From Scleroderma bovista (lineage: Eukaryota; Basidiomycota; Agaricomycetes; Boletales; Sclerodermataceae), in NCBI GenBank assembly GCA_037178675.1, contig JAYMGJ010000382.1:1-64000 (forward strand): a DNA stretch of 64,000 bases. Direction: 5' to 3'. A program made the position numbers and the translations under genes. Below, piece by piece: positions 1-12,076 of this stretch. A model generated the notes under the pieces. It had not been told where the DNA came from, made no database searches, and worked only from the letters and a program-made list of their open reading frames with translations. Position 1 is the first letter of the stretch. The number at the start of each line of letters is the position of its first letter.

Positions 1-1346
1 CATAGCTTTCAGCAGAGGTAACGGAGAAGATCATGTGTATCCTGAACCTCTAAAACGGTGTTTGTTCCTCTACAGTCATCGAGGTCAATCAATACTGATC
101 TGGGTTCACCGAAAACGTGCGCTTCCTACAAGACTATACACCATTCAACGAAGAATTCGCATGTATTTCAGACCACCACTTATATTTTTGCAAATCCAAT
201 CCTGTCGTTGTCAGTATCATAGACTTACAGTAATGTGAGGGTCTCTAACCAAACCCAATTCAATGAAGAACACGAATCCCACCGAGTAACTCTCGAGGAA
301 TTTCTGTCCAAAGTAGAAATGCAAGAATCCCGTCGCCATCTATGTTAGTAATGAAACCACCCTACTTTAATGTACGACCACCCCACGCCATGTTTCAGTC
401 CGCAGGAATAAGTTGTGCGGAAAGGTCCATTGTCAGTTGTGTTCGTAGAAGGTGAGCTGCTGCACCTTAGAGATAGATTTTTTGGGGAGCCTGAAAGGTT
501 ACCTGGTTTAGCTCCAGGGATGGTATTTGTATAGACAGCGGAGAATGGCGCGCAAGGTAAGGAGCTTTGTCAGACCAATAGGTAGCATGTGGGCAGAGGT
601 GACATAATTACCTTCTCATCACTTCGGGTCTAAGTAGAAAATATTGGTTGTAGCTCAGTTGTGTCGTTGTAGGAGAGAAGAAGAACCCTACAAAGCAGAC
701 CTTGCGAAATCGTATTGATCGTGGCGTTGACATCCAGAGAAACTGCCTAACAAGTTTCAAACCAAGAATGTCATCGAAGAACATACATGTGACGCACAAC
801 GGAAAGTGCGCGCACTCTACGCCTCTGAAGCAATAAATAACATACTAGACATGAACTTTCTGGCAAGTCCACAATGTCCAGTATGGTATTGGTTGCTTTA
901 TGTTCTCCATTTTGCGCGTTTGGCATGCCAAATGAGTCTCCAGTCGCCTGGCTTGGCACAATGCCGACCATGGGAGTGCGCATTGGATCTGTTAGACATT
1001 TGGCTCAAATAGCTGAGGTACCCACCCAGAAAAGGCGGACATCAAACGGCCCTTTGCAATGCATCGAGCTATGTAGGACGAGCAAGCCCCAGTCCGAAAG
1101 TGCAACACAATACGCAGTAGTACTCCGGAGGATGCCAGATTGTTTACATTGTTGGGATGGCTGATGATCAATGTGCGGAAAGAGAATTTGTTTCGGTCGA
1201 AGAGCAAACACCTGTGCTGTAGTAGCTAGCGTATGAGGTAGGCTGCCAGTGGTTAGTGAAAGCTCAACATCCATATTTCCCAACATGTCGTTTCTGAGAA
1301 GGAAAGACATTTTCTTCGTTGCGCACTTGGGGCAGCCTAGGGGAGA
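1..1346. other. No gene recognised
   Basis: Short open frames occur on both strands, but none shows a familiar domain, a consistent intron chain or a conserved motif. The right border is where the truncated gypsy integrase reading stops matching the family (about 1515), so the 3' part and 3' LTR of that element are absent here. I see no second LTR and no tRNA. Confidence 0.4.
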
Positions 1347-1517
1347 CTATGTGCAGATGAAGTTTTGTTCTTTCCTAGATTGACAGCGAGAACAGCCTAG
1401 GCGGGCGAAACGAGCCGGTGGATGATTCGGTGATGAGTTATAGAAAGTGGAGGCGTTTTTTCCCTCTCGAATCACATCCTCGACGAAATCGATGGAAGCC
1501 AGCCCCCTTGACCAGAT

Positions 1518-3963
1518 GTAATCCTTGACGAAGGTCCGGAGACCAGGCCAAGTATACTCACGCCGGATTAGCTCTAGAGTCCGGTTTTGCCCAAAGTGAC
1601 CAGCGAGTGGGTGATCGTGTCGATACTGGAGTACCCAGAGATGGAGATCATCCAAGTCCAGTACGTATATGCGACCGTCTAGTCGAAGGAATCCAGCCTC
1701 GTCTGTGGACCAGTGAGAGTCTGGTGGATCTGCGAGGTGGACCTGGGCAATGGGATGAGAGGGTAGTGCGGAGAGGATGTCACTATGGAGTGTTTCCACG
1801 TCCATGATTGCGACTGCACAGAGGACCGGAAACTCTAGATAAGTAGTGCGAAGAGAGTTAGAGAGCTGTTCTTGAGTGAACACCAGCCTAAGATTTTGAA
1901 AGTTAACCCGGGTGTAGCCACTATCCCCCTCTTTGGGGTAGACATCCCATCATCTAGTGAGAGTGTCCGGCTTGGCACCGAGTTTCCCGGGACGGAAACA
2001 AATGACAAGATTAAATTGTGATAAAAATTCAGACCACCGGGCTTGCCGGCGGGAGAGTACTTTTGAGGTTGAGAAATACTCAAGATTTTTGTGGTCCGTG
2101 ACGACGTCAATAGGAGAGGCGGAGCCTTCTAGGTAGTGGTGCCAATTCCAGAAAGCCTCGAAGATGGCGAGGAGTTCTTTATTGTGGGTGTCGTAGTTCA
2201 ACTCCGGAGCAGTCAAAGTCTGGGAGTAGTAAGCGACCGGATGGATCTCTCCGTCAGTGCAGGTAATAGACAAGATGCCAGCGATGGCGTAGTCGGAGGC
2301 ATCAGTTTCCACGATGATAGGGGTGTCCGGAATGAAATGGGTGAGGACGGGCACAGTAGTGAAAGTGTGCTTGAGAGCATTGAAGGAACATTGACAGTCC
2401 TCGGAGAAGTTCCAAGGAGCGTCTTTCCGGGTGAACCGGGTGAGAGGGACCACGATGTCCGAGTAGTTGAATATAAACCAGCAGTAGAAGTTGGCGAAGC
2501 CCAAGAAGGACTGGATGTCCTTCACCTTTCGAGGTTCAGGCCAGTCGGAGATAGTTTGGATCTTGTCCGGAGACATAGTCAAACTGTCCGGAGAGAGGCG
2601 ATAGCCAAGGTACTCTACCGAGTCCGAGTGGAACTCACACTTTTCCAGTTTGGCAAAGAGGCCATGTAACTGGAGTCAGCGGAGCACTTCCCGGACGTGC
2701 TGCTGGTGGGACTCCATATCCTTGGAGTAGATGAGGATGTCATCGAGGTATACGACGACACAGACATCCAGCATGTCGGCGAAAATGGTGTTGACAAAGC
2801 GCTGGAATGCTGCAGGGGCGTTAGTGAGGCCGAAGGGCATTACTAACCACTGATAAGACCCATAGCGCGTACGGAAGGCAGTCTTCCATTCATCGCCCGG
2901 AGCAATCCGGACTAGATGGTACGCATGCCGGAGGTTGATCTTCGAGTAGATCTTAGCACAGCTAGGGGAGTCTAGTAGGTCAGAGATGAGAGGGAGTGGG
3001 TAGCAATCCTTTTTGGTGATTTTGTTGAGGCCTCAGAAGTCAACGCAGAGGCGGAGTGAGCCATCCTTCTTCTTAACGAAGAGGACCGGAGCAGCATGGG
3101 AAGAGGCGGTAGGACGGATGAAACCTGTATTCAGATTTTTGTCGATGAAAGTCCGGAGAGTGGAGAGCTCAACCGGAGACAGTGAGTATAATGTTCCAAA
3201 AGGGGTGAAGTACCTTCTTCAAGGTCGATCTTCAGATTGTAATCGCGATGCGGGGGAAGTTCAGATGCTTTCGCTTTACTGAACACATCCGCGTAATCGC
3301 GATACTCTGGAGGAACAATGTCTGGGACCGGAGGGGTGGACGAGGAGGAAGACTGGGCCTTTGCTGAGTCGAAGGGACGCAGCTGAAGTTGGTATTTCGT
3401 TGATCCCTCTAATTTGCACGCACGCACAAATGCAGCTGCATTTATCAGAGAGATATGTGGAGGGTCGCAGACCGGAGTGTCAACAGATGGCACGAGGCCA
3501 GAGTCAGATTGGCCAGGAAGGCTGGAGACAGGGATACCGGGCGGAACCGGAGAGGGAGTCGACGGGGGCACTGGCAAACTTCCTGCAGGAGTCTGGAACA
3601 TTAAGCTGCTCAATACCCAATCAATCAACGGATTGTAGCGGGTGAGCCAGTTATGTCTGAGAACGATAATGCATTCAGAATCCAATGGGGTGAGGTAAAA
3701 GGTCATGGGGTGACATCACCGGTAGCGGGGAATTTCACTGATAAATTGATGGCTTGAGTGATTACAAAATTCGAGGTACCGTCAAAGAGCCAGAGTACAA
3801 TCGGAGGAACGGAGTAAGTGAGGAGAGTGTGTCCGAGAGCATATTGGGTATCTACAAAACAGTGCATGGAACTGGAGTCCACAAGCGCACGGAGTTCTGG
3901 TAAATCGTAAGGTAAGAGGAAAACATGTGGCATAAGGGAGTTAGGGTCATAAAGAGCGGACAC
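1518..3963 (-). pseudogene. gypsy pol (protease-RT-RNase H-integrase), broken
   Basis: The polyprotein is spread over several frames. The protease is seen as ALVDSSSMHCF (3870-3900), where the usual Asp-Ser-Gly is Asp-Ser-Ser. A stop follows near 3703. A long hinge precedes the reverse transcriptase, whose catalytic VVVYLDD sits at about 2742-2765. RNase H is marked by ETDASDYAIAG and the H...D pair DVVTDHKNLEYF between about 2320 and 2060. Integrase starts with an H-X-H zinc module (HDHPLAGHFGQNRT, about 1590) and stops at WPGLRTFVKDYI; the DDE core is absent. In-frame stops and frame changes rule out a functional protein. Confidence 0.88.
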
Positions 3964-4037
3964 GTTGAGGTGGGCCTCCTTGGGTGCACTTCTGGAGTCA
4001 ACGCAGCTCGCCGGTTGTGCGGAGGGCCGGGAGCTGC

Positions 4038-5486
4038 TTACTCTTTTTTTGACTCGGAGTTGGCACCCGAGTTCAAGTCCGTCTTACTGGACTCAGCAGT
4101 GATGGCCGCAGCGTGAGCTTTGGCCTTTTTGGTCTTTTTGGGACAGTTGTCCGCAAAATGACTGGTACCTCCGCAGAACATGCAGAGGTTGTTGTCTAGT
4201 CGCCGCTTTCGCTCATCGGCAGTGAGCTTTCCATCCTTACCAAGCTTGTTGGTGAGGTCCGGTCTGGTGGAACTGGAAGAGGATGGATTGCTGGTCATTT
4301 TGGATGACCCAGCAGTGGCGGAGCTAGAGGTGTTGCCGGACTTGGATTTCTCCTTGCCGGACTTGGGTGAGTTGCCTCCAGAGTCAGAGGTCTTGGCTGG
4401 GGATGAGGTGGACTGACTCTTTGTGGTACGAGCAATCTCATCTTTGTGCTCCCAGTAGCGTGCATTGATCTCCTGGCATAGTGCCTGGAGTCCATGGAGA
4501 GTCAGGGGCTTGCCGACTCGAGCAATCTCGTCTTTCAGATGATCTGGAAGTCCAGAGTAGAACAGGCGGCGGAGTGCGCCATCTCCGTAGTCCTGGACCT
4601 GGGAGGCAAGTCGGTTGAAGTCCACAATATACCATGTAACGCGGTGTGTGTCCTTCATCCGGAGGTGTTCGAGCTGGTGCTCGGTATCGGCGATGGGGTC
4701 GTGAGGTCCAAACGTACTTTGTAATTTGGCGACGAAGTGGACTCAGCTATCCATCCAGCGCGGATGGTCAGCCGGATCACCGGAGTTCAGGAGGTCCGGT
4801 TCGAACCATTCCAACGTCATACCCTTGAGATAGGACTGAGCAAAGGTTACCTTAGCCCTATCTAGGCGGAACACTTTGGCACGGTCCTGGAAGCAGAGCT
4901 CACATTGGACCAAGAAGGTCCGGAGCTTTTTGGGGTCTGTGCCGTCGAAGGTGTCCAGTTCGCGGACTTTGGCACGGGAGGAGGAGGACTCGTTAGTCCG
5001 GCAGGAAGAGCGGGAGAGGCGGTTGATGGCGATGGCAAGGTTGTGGAAGACCACTAGACTTGGGTCTAAGTCCTCCGTGGCGTCGAGGAAGTCCTCGTCG
5101 TAGTCATCGTTGTCGTCATTGCCATCTCCGGGGTTGTCCGGATCATCTCCGGGACCATCCTCAGGGCCGAACCATTGGTAATGGCCAGTGTTGGGGTGTT
5201 CCGGAGTAGAGTCGCGACGGTAGGGGAAGCCGTCACCGGGAACGGATCCACAGCGACCAGGGTCTGCAGAACCACGAAGGCTCTGAGAAGCAGCGTTGCG
5301 ACACGGAGTCATCAACACTACTGGGCTTCGAGCTGTGAAGCTCCGGAATTGGCTTACAGAAGCTGGAGGTTGCCTGCAGTTAGACAGGGCTTGTTGGGCA
5401 GCAGAGAGGTGGAGGTCATCTACTGCACCTGCTTCCTCAGCAAGTGCTGCAGCAGTACGAGCGCGAGAGCGCGTGGTCATAGTCAT
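4038..5486 (-). pseudogene. gypsy gag, nonsense-mutated (copy A)
   Basis: Capsid-type gag ending in a CCHC zinc knuckle (CMFCGGTSHFADNC, near 4160-4200) followed by a basic tail. The likely ATG is at 5486 (MTMTTRSRAR). Compared with the intact gag at 12077-13513, a Trp codon TGG after the WMDS motif has become TGA near 4743, splitting the frame in two. The change is G-to-A on this strand, that is C-to-T on the plus strand. Otherwise the two proteins align throughout, with substitutions and small indels only in the acidic linker (about residues 115-135). Confidence 0.88.
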
Positions 5487-5700
5487 AAGGAAACTGGACA
5501 GGATATGTGTACGAGGTTTGGGACAGTGAACCCACACAAGTGTGAGTCTGAAATACTGTCAAGTCCGGGTCTACTCCGGTAAGAGGTCCGGTCAGGTCTG
5601 GATGGAAACGGACGAAGGAGAAGGGCAGAGGTTGGACAAGAGTTAGTCTGGCCTGAGTTGAGACCAATTGGATTCAACGACAAGGGGATTGAGCGTTGAT

Positions 5701-5717
5701 CCCTTGCGTGGGTTCCA
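5701..5717 (-). promoter_or_regulatory. Putative tRNA primer-binding site of gypsy copy A
   Basis: On the minus strand the sequence begins TGGAACCCACGC, so its complement ends in CCA as the 3' end of a tRNA must. It lies just inside the LTR and upstream of gag. In copy B the first base is C rather than T (13731-13747). The tRNA species cannot be named from this alone. Confidence 0.5.
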
Positions 5718-6149
5718 GTCAAGAGGAGACGGAGACAAGCAGGAACAGGAGTAGTGACTATAGTTGATTTCAGACTGAAGTATACAGGACGGAGTACAGG
5801 GTACTTATACTACAGAGAACTAGGGTCGAGTATTTACGGTGACAAGTAAACAGCCCAAAGGGCGGACAAGGAACAACCGGAGTTGGGACTAGGTCAGGTC
5901 CGACGAAAATAAGTAAGGTCCGGAGAAAATACTACAAGGTAGAAGATATAAACGGGACATGGAGAACTCACGGTACAACAGGGTGGACGGGGAAGTGTGG
6001 TAACAACTGGATTGAGGCTAATGCAAAGGGTCGCACTTAGCGGAAGGATATGTGCGTGTCCAGGACCGGAGTTATGTGCAGAGGACCGGAGTTGAGCTGT
6101 AGTACTGCGACGCGACCGGAGTAACCAGATAAGAGCCCGGAGTTGGACA
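5718..6149 (-). repeat. 5' LTR of gypsy copy A
   Basis: The LTR starts TGTCCAACTC at 6149 on the minus strand and is rich in short CCGGAGT-type direct repeats. It matches 13748-14200 along its length. The outer edge is supported because similarity between the two copies stops exactly there; the inner edge is set only by the adjoining primer-binding site, so it may be off by tens of bases. No partner 3' LTR is visible. Confidence 0.65.
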
Positions 6150-6933
6150 TGGTCTTGACAGACTTGAAGCCACACAGAAAATCAACGAGCAACAAAAAGC
6201 TAGCTGGATGGGGGGAGGCCAGCGATGTTTGATCTAGGGGGGTTTTGTAATCGACAGCAACCTTGTGCGTTTGGTTGATGGATCGTAGCAGTGGCATGGA
6301 TAATGGTGAGAGAGCAAAGCAGTGTCAAGAATGATGGTTATCTGGCATGGGTGACTAAATGCGTACTTCTAATCGTGGTGGACAATGTCAGTGCCTCGTT
6401 CAAAATATTATGGAGAATACATATTTACGCAAGAAGAGTGGGCCCATCTCCAAATCAGTATGGAAGAGGAATATCCACAAACGAGAAACACATACTTCAA
6501 AGTCTTTAACCATACTGGCACTCCATACGTGGTACCAGGGCGACCTCAGTGACACAAAGTCAACAGAGTGCGACCTGAAGTGACACGAAGCTAACTCAGA
6601 GGAAGGCTACGGTGCATTGAAGTACAGGGCATCATAATCGATAATGGATTTCCAGTACGTTCGGCCGGTGGTTGATGCACGATGGATCATAAAGGGCAGC
6701 GAAAGTGGCCACAGTCGACTGATATGGGGGTGGAGACAACATTGAAAAATGAGGAGGGAGATGCTGATTGAAGTCCCATGACTTTGGATGAAGGACACAT
6801 GATTGACGTGTACTGTGTTGGTGCAACTCTGTTCATTTTTGCATCTCATGACACCCGCAGCTGGATTTTAGAATTCCAGGTGATGAAATTGAACATCACC
6901 ATATCCAACTCGAACAAAACCTCCAAAATATAG
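6150..6933. other. Spacer between gypsy copy A and KDZ gene
   Basis: No coding family, repeat array or inverted repeat is recognised here. It may include missing upstream exons of the adjacent KDZ gene, but I could not read any with confidence. Confidence 0.35.
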
Positions 6934-9100
6934 ATCTATTGTTCCATCTATCTATCATCTGTACCGGATGAAGCAGACGGTGATAACGAATCCGCGGAAT
7001 ATCCACGACATCACTCCACGCCGTCTCCCTTCCTTGGTTTCGCATCATTTGAGCAACACTCCCGTGAAAACTTTGATTATGATGGCCACAGCCATCTCCA
7101 CCCTTGGTCTATCCACGACAATGATGGTGTAAATCCATATGGTGCCGAAACGATATCCACTGTCGCACATCATGCTAGTGCGGTCACGATCACTGCTGGG
7201 CTTGGCCATAATACACGGCGGGAGCCGAGCCTCAGTGAGGCGGAGTATGACCCTGATCGGCCGCTTCAAGATATCATGACTGGGATGAACACCGCAGACG
7301 CTGTGTCCCTAGCTGCACGTCTGCGTTCTCCAAAGCCTGTCCATGATGCACAACATGGGATGGATCTGCAACAAAAAGTCATAACCTTTTATGACATCAA
7401 TTGCCAATACAGCAAAAACCTAAAGTGGCGGCTAGAAGCAAACAATTTTATATCCTTACCACGTGGGCTATGGATTCAACCTAGCATTGGGCTCTGGCAT
7501 GTACATGGTCACAAGGCAGAATGTTTCACCCAATATGCTCCCAATTTCATTTCTGGTGTAGGCCATGTCGATGGTGAAATTATGGAGACTCTCTGGTCCT
7601 CTCTTAACATCATTTCGCCATCGGCACGCGGAATGGCAATGCCACATAGACAGGAGCTGCTTGATTTTCAAATGAATGACAACAACTTCTTAAAGATGGT
7701 GCGGATGCGTGAGTGGTATCACAATATCTTGCAGATTTTGAATGAAGTATGCCAACGACATATTGCACAGCCATCTCCCTGAAAAGAAAATTGAAGAATG
7801 CTCAAGAGGCACCACAGAAGGAGCATTTGTGGAGCTTGATACAAGGGTTCCGGTTGAGTTGCATGAGCTTTGGGCACAGCAAGAGAAATCGGCTTTGGAG
7901 AATAGGGTTACTGATCCAAAATCAATGGACATATTTGAGGTGCAGCTGGAAAAAGGTATTTACTTGCTTGGCTGATTTCAAACCAATTTGACATATTATA
8001 ATGCAAGCTCAAACAACCAAGTTGATCGAAATGGATATTATAAGTAATCAGGGACCGGATGGTCATATGCGTGGGGTGGCAACATGGATGGCAAGGGTAT
8101 TGAAAGCCGAGGAATCACAAATTATTTTGGCCATAGATGTCCACCACATTCATGCAAGGGCAACAGAAACACAAAGGTTGTCTATTGCCCGCCGGCAGGA
8201 CCGCCTGCAGATGCAAATTGATCGGCTCTGTGAATCAGCTTCCCAATTTCTAGGTGAAGATTGGAATGAGGACATCTCGGATAATCTCATTTCCACAACG
8301 GACATTGATGAAGGTGATGGTGAAGATGTATTTTCAGACACATTCCACCCACAAGATCCCAACTACTCGGATGCTGTTGTACTGCCCTTGCCGTCATACC
8401 TGGGGATGCAGCAAGCCGATAGGTTGGGGCTTTTAACCATGGTGGATCAGGAGTTACGATTGAGGGAAGGTCAGGCCAATGATGCTCTACATGAACTAAG
8501 GGTTTCACTGGCACACAAGGCAGTCATCTTCCGGACCGATGTCAGACATGCCGGGACATACAATATGACTATGAGGGCCTGGGGGAAGGTGGGTAGTGCC
8601 GATGTGAAAGTGCAGCGGCATGCAGCAATATATTGTCGGTGCCGGAAACAAATGATAGCATTGAATGAAAGCGGCAACACATTGAACCGATACAAAATGT
8701 TGAGGAAAGAAGACCTAAAGATCAGTGCAACCATTGCTGACCCAAGTGCAAGGGGTCATAGGGATGACACTTTGGCCTGGTTTTGGACAATGGATGTGCC
8801 ACGGGATACAGAGGTCAATGATTGGATGTCTGAATGTAAGATGATTGCTCCTTATGTTAACACCAGCTGACATGTATAGTTTACCGGGTGCATTGGTTGA
8901 GGGCGAAAGCATTGCGAGACAGGTGGGACGAAGAGGTAAAACTATTGACATGTGAAGCCACCTGGACAAGACAATTTCTTTCATATAGGGAAACACTTTG
9001 GAGAGATCAAAAGGAGGAGGCTAATATGAGCAGAGAGATGGGGAGAGCATGCTATGCAGCAAAGCAATGTCAAATGTATGGTAGACTTGGTTGTGTATGA
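6934..9100 (+). pseudogene. KDZ-type transposase, N-terminally incomplete
   Basis: Carries the KDZ (Kyakuja-Dileera-Zisupton) core: FYDINCQYSKNL (about 7390), the IGLWHVHGH motif (about 7490), then GHVDGEIMETLWSSLN and SPSARGMA (7560-7640). An open frame runs from 6934 without an ATG until 7276. Introns fit phase exactly at 7956-8007 (52 nt) and 8836-8879 (44 nt), joining to a C-terminal exon beginning YRVHWLRAKAL. Around 7709-7775 the frame must change; no intron there restores it cleanly, so a small indel is likely. About 600 residues are seen, and the N-terminal Cys cluster and first catalytic segment usual in the family are not found, so this copy is probably defective. Confidence 0.72.
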
Positions 9101-9534
9101 TTGGCATTGACCATCGGCATCAAATACCGCTATATGGTATGCAAAGAGGACATATTTGAAATGGATCATCGAGTGGCTGTTAGTGGAAAAAACAAGGTGC
9201 AACTGCAAGGTATTTATGGGGTGCATACCTTGGAATGAATGGATGATGGAATGGGAGGGTCATGGACAGTGGCACATAGATTGGCTGGTAGCTGGAATGG
9301 AAAAGCAATGCACCAGAAGCAATTGAATGCCATGCATGCACACCCTTTGGCCAATATGTAAATATAAATCAGCCAAGGGAAGAGGTGCAATCATGGGCCT
9401 ACCGGCCATGGTCCTCGTAGTTCCACAACTGCTGGCATTGATAACAATCAACTACCGCAGCTAGAAACCATTGTGTGCCAGTGCAACAGCTGGCTATAAC
9501 CTATGTGCCATAGTTCACTGCATATGCAGTTGTG
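9101..9534. other. Spacer 3' of KDZ gene
   Basis: No gene or RNA recognised. It passes into the GTGCCG-type minisatellite at about 9535. It may hold a subterminal region of the KDZ element, but no terminal repeat could be paired. Confidence 0.35.
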
Positions 9535-10363
9535 TAGCGGCATGTCAGGATGCTTCCAGCAGCGTGTGCCGCAATGATGATGATGCCGAATTGTTGATTG
9601 TGCTGCAATGTTGACAGTGCTGGAATGATGAATGTGCTGAATGGTTGATTGTGCTGCAGGGCTGACTCTGCCACAATGTTGAGCCAGAATGGTGATTGTG
9701 CCGAACTGTTGATTGTGCTGCAGTGTTGCTCCGCTGCAATGTTGCCTGTGCCGGAGTGTTGACTGGGCCGGACTAATGATGGTGCCAAAGTATTGATTGT
9801 GCCGATGGAGTGTTGATTGTGCCGGCTTGTTGACTCCCAGGATGTCGATCCTGCCGGAGTGTTGACTGTGCTGCAAGGTTGATTGTGCCAGAGTATTGAT
9901 TGTGCTGGCCTGTTGACTGCTGTGTATTCCAGCAGATTCAACATTTTGGCACAGTTAACAGTTTGGCACAATGAAGATTTTGGCACAATTATCATTCTGG
10001 CAGAGTCAACATTGCGGCAGAGTCAACACTGCGGCACTGTCAACATTGCAGCAGAGTCAGCCCTGCGGCGCAATCAACCGTTTGGCACAGTCAACATTGT
10101 GGCAGAATCAACACTGTGGCACAATCAACCCTCCAGCACAGTCAACATTGTGGCAGAGTCAACACTGCAGCACAATCAACAGTTTGGCACAATCACCATT
10201 CTGGCTCAACATTGTGGCAGAGTCAGCCCTGCGGCACAATCAACCGTTCGGCACATTCATCATTTCGGCACAGTTAACAGTTTGGCACAATGAACAATTC
10301 GGCACTATCATCATTGCACACGTTGCCGGAAGCATCCTGACACACCACTACACAACAGAGTGA
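9535..10363. repeat. GTGCCG-type minisatellite, two inverted arrays
   Basis: From 9545 to about 9935 a degenerate 14-18 bp unit of the form TTGATTGTGCCGnAnTG is repeated. From about 9945 to 10363 the same unit recurs in reverse complement (CGGCACAATCAACA type). The non-repetitive outer flanks also mirror each other (9535-9570 against 10325-10363), so the pair is an inverted duplication centred near 9943. Every frame reads open for long stretches because units contain few stops; these frames are not genes. Confidence 0.85.
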
Positions 10364-11425
10364 ACTAATCTAGCATCAATCATGCTGCCAGAATTATAAT
10401 TGTGCCGAACTGTTGAATCTGCCGGAATGATAAATGTGCCGGAGTACACAGCAATCGGTGATGTTCACCCCATGGATGCTACTGCCATTGAGGCACTGCA
10501 CACCCTCACTCGGACAGAACCAGCAGAGCAAGAGAGATGTGACCGCAGCTATTTCTGCAGGTGGTCAATGCGGATCAAGTTGGAACCGACTGTCAACACT
10601 GATGATGAGAAGCTTGCAGGAGGCCTTGAGGAGAAACCATCGCTGATGAGTGGTCCATATGCACCTGCAGAAGGATTTGAAGTAGCTGGGAAAGAAAACA
10701 AGTGTGCACAGTGCAAAGAGAGAGACTTACTGCAAAACCAGGTCAAGTGTTCGACCTCAACAACACACAGTAAATCTCTCTCCTTGCATTGTGTACATTT
10801 CTCTTCTTCCCCAGCTACGTTTCTTCCTTTTGCAGGTGTGTGCATATGGGCCACTCATTTGCAATGGTTTCTCCTCAAGGCTGATGCTCCTGCAAGCATC
10901 TCATCATTTTCAGTGTTGACAGTCGGTTCCAACTTGATCCGCATTGACTGCCTGCGGAAATAGCTGCAGTCACATCTCTCTTGCTCTGCTGGTTCTGTCC
11001 GAGTGAGGGTGCGCAGTGCCTCAATGGCAGTAGCATCCATGGGGTGAACATCACCGATTGTTGTGTACTCCGGCACATTTATCATTCCGGCAGATTCAAC
11101 AGTTCGGCACAATTATAATTCTGGCAGCATGATTGATGCTAGATTAGTTCACTCTGTTGTGTAGTGGTGTGTCAGGATGCTTCCGGCAACGTGTGCAATG
11201 ATGATAGTGCCGAATTGTTCATTGTGCCGAACTGTTAACTGTGCCGAAATGATGAATGTGCCGAACGGTTGATTGCGCCGCAGGGCTGACTCTGCCACAA
11301 TGTTGAGCCAGAATGGTGATTGTGCTGAACTGTTGATTGTGCCACAGTGTTGACTCTGCTGCAATGTTGACTGTGCCAGAGGGTTGATTGTGCCGCAGTG
11401 TTGACTCTGCCGCAATGTTGAGCAC
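10090..11425. repeat. Long inverted repeat (foldback), arms ~0.66 kb
   Basis: Sequence from about 10090 to 10755 reappears as its reverse complement from about 10760 to 11425. For example GTGCCGGAGTACACAGCAAT at 10435 pairs with 11062-11082, and the block ending at 10363 pairs with the one beginning at 11149. The centre is near 10757 with only a few bases of spacer. Arms differ by scattered substitutions. The outer half of each arm is minisatellite and the inner half carries a Cys-motif coding fragment. A foldback transposon or inverted duplication would both explain it. Confidence 0.88.
10430..11110. pseudogene. Mirrored fragments of a Zn2Cys6-like orphan gene
   Basis: Each foldback arm encodes, running towards the centre, a segment with DVHPMDATAIEAL, RIKLEPTVNT and then NKCAQCKERDLL (plus-strand arm) or EKCTQCKERDLLC (minus-strand arm). 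The CxxCxxRDxxC pattern is the first half of the Zn2Cys6-like cluster seen complete in the gene at 19.3-21.3 kb. The second half is lost at the palindrome centre. These are two copies of one gene fragment, not two genes, and neither can make a full cluster. Confidence 0.5.
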
Positions 11426-11569
11426 GCTGAGCGGCACCACATCCCATTGGCACAACACACATTCGGATAGTATCTACTACAAACTACTTCCAACAAATTT
11501 GGACTACATACCATCAGAATTACATTTTAGTACAACAGACAATCATATCAGGAAGCTAATTATTCAATG

Positions 11570-11945
11570 TTTCACCAGTGCATTGCGGACATTATCTGGC
11601 GTCACCCAATCAAGAGGCCGTGGCACCCTCAACCAATGGTGAATATTATCCCTCATATAATACACCAAACAGCACCTCGCTTCATCAACCTTGTTGATGC
11701 CGTGCTGAAAGAGCTGGCCAGAAAATGCAACGACAGTGCCGGGATTGTACAATGAATCCCAAGACTGGGAATGTGCAGTGCACAATCATCATAATTACCA
11801 ACACTGACTAGCATGTCATACCAATCTGCTCGAGAGTGTGGGTCCCTGTGGAGGGGGGTGTTTCAATTGACAATTAGCGAGATATTGGTGAAGACAGTGG
11901 ACCAATTTTCAAGTGCCGCCAGCATTCTGGGATCATGGGTAAGTC
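11570..11945 (-). pseudogene. TET/JBP-like 2OG-Fe(II) oxygenase, C-terminal relic
   Basis: On the minus strand: a segment ending ENWSTVFTNISLIVN, then TPLHRDPHSRADWYDMLV with an HxD iron-binding motif (His codon at 11848-11850, Asp at 11842-11844), then VGNYDDCALHIPSLGI. After a one-frame slip comes NPGTVVAFSGQLFQHGI with a distal His (11702-11704), and then RCCLVYYMRDN with the Arg expected to bind 2-oxoglutarate. H-x-D...H...R is the catalytic set of 2OG-Fe(II) dioxygenases, and this layout resembles the basidiomycete TET/JBP genes known to associate with KDZ elements. It has a frameshift, an in-frame stop and is cut at 11948 by gypsy copy B. Another 2OG oxygenase family is possible. Confidence 0.55.
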
Positions 11946-12076
11946 AAATGGTAAGAGGATAACATGTGGCATAAGGGAGTTAGGATCGTAAAGAGCGGAC
12001 GCGTTGAGGCGGGCCTCCTTGGGTGCACTTCCGGAGTCAACGCAGCTCACCGGTTGTGCGGAGGGCCGGGAGCTGC

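Larger units (their letters stand above)
1515..6149 (-). mobile_element. Ty3/gypsy LTR retrotransposon, 3'-truncated copy A
   Basis: Reading on the minus strand from 6149, the order is LTR, primer-binding site, gag with a CCHC knuckle, protease, reverse transcriptase, RNase H and the zinc-binding part of integrase; this order (RT-RH before IN) defines Ty3/gypsy. Recognisable integrase ends near 1515, just after the H2C2 segment, so the integrase core and the 3' LTR are missing. Gag and pol carry in-frame stops. A sister copy at 11.9-14.2 kb shares the LTR, leader and gag almost base for base. It is a dead element. Confidence 0.88.

Noticed and set aside
9448..11514. Several 100-160 residue frames rich in NQ/H/S
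   Set aside because: They follow the 14-18 bp minisatellite unit and its inverted copies; no family match and all frames are open.
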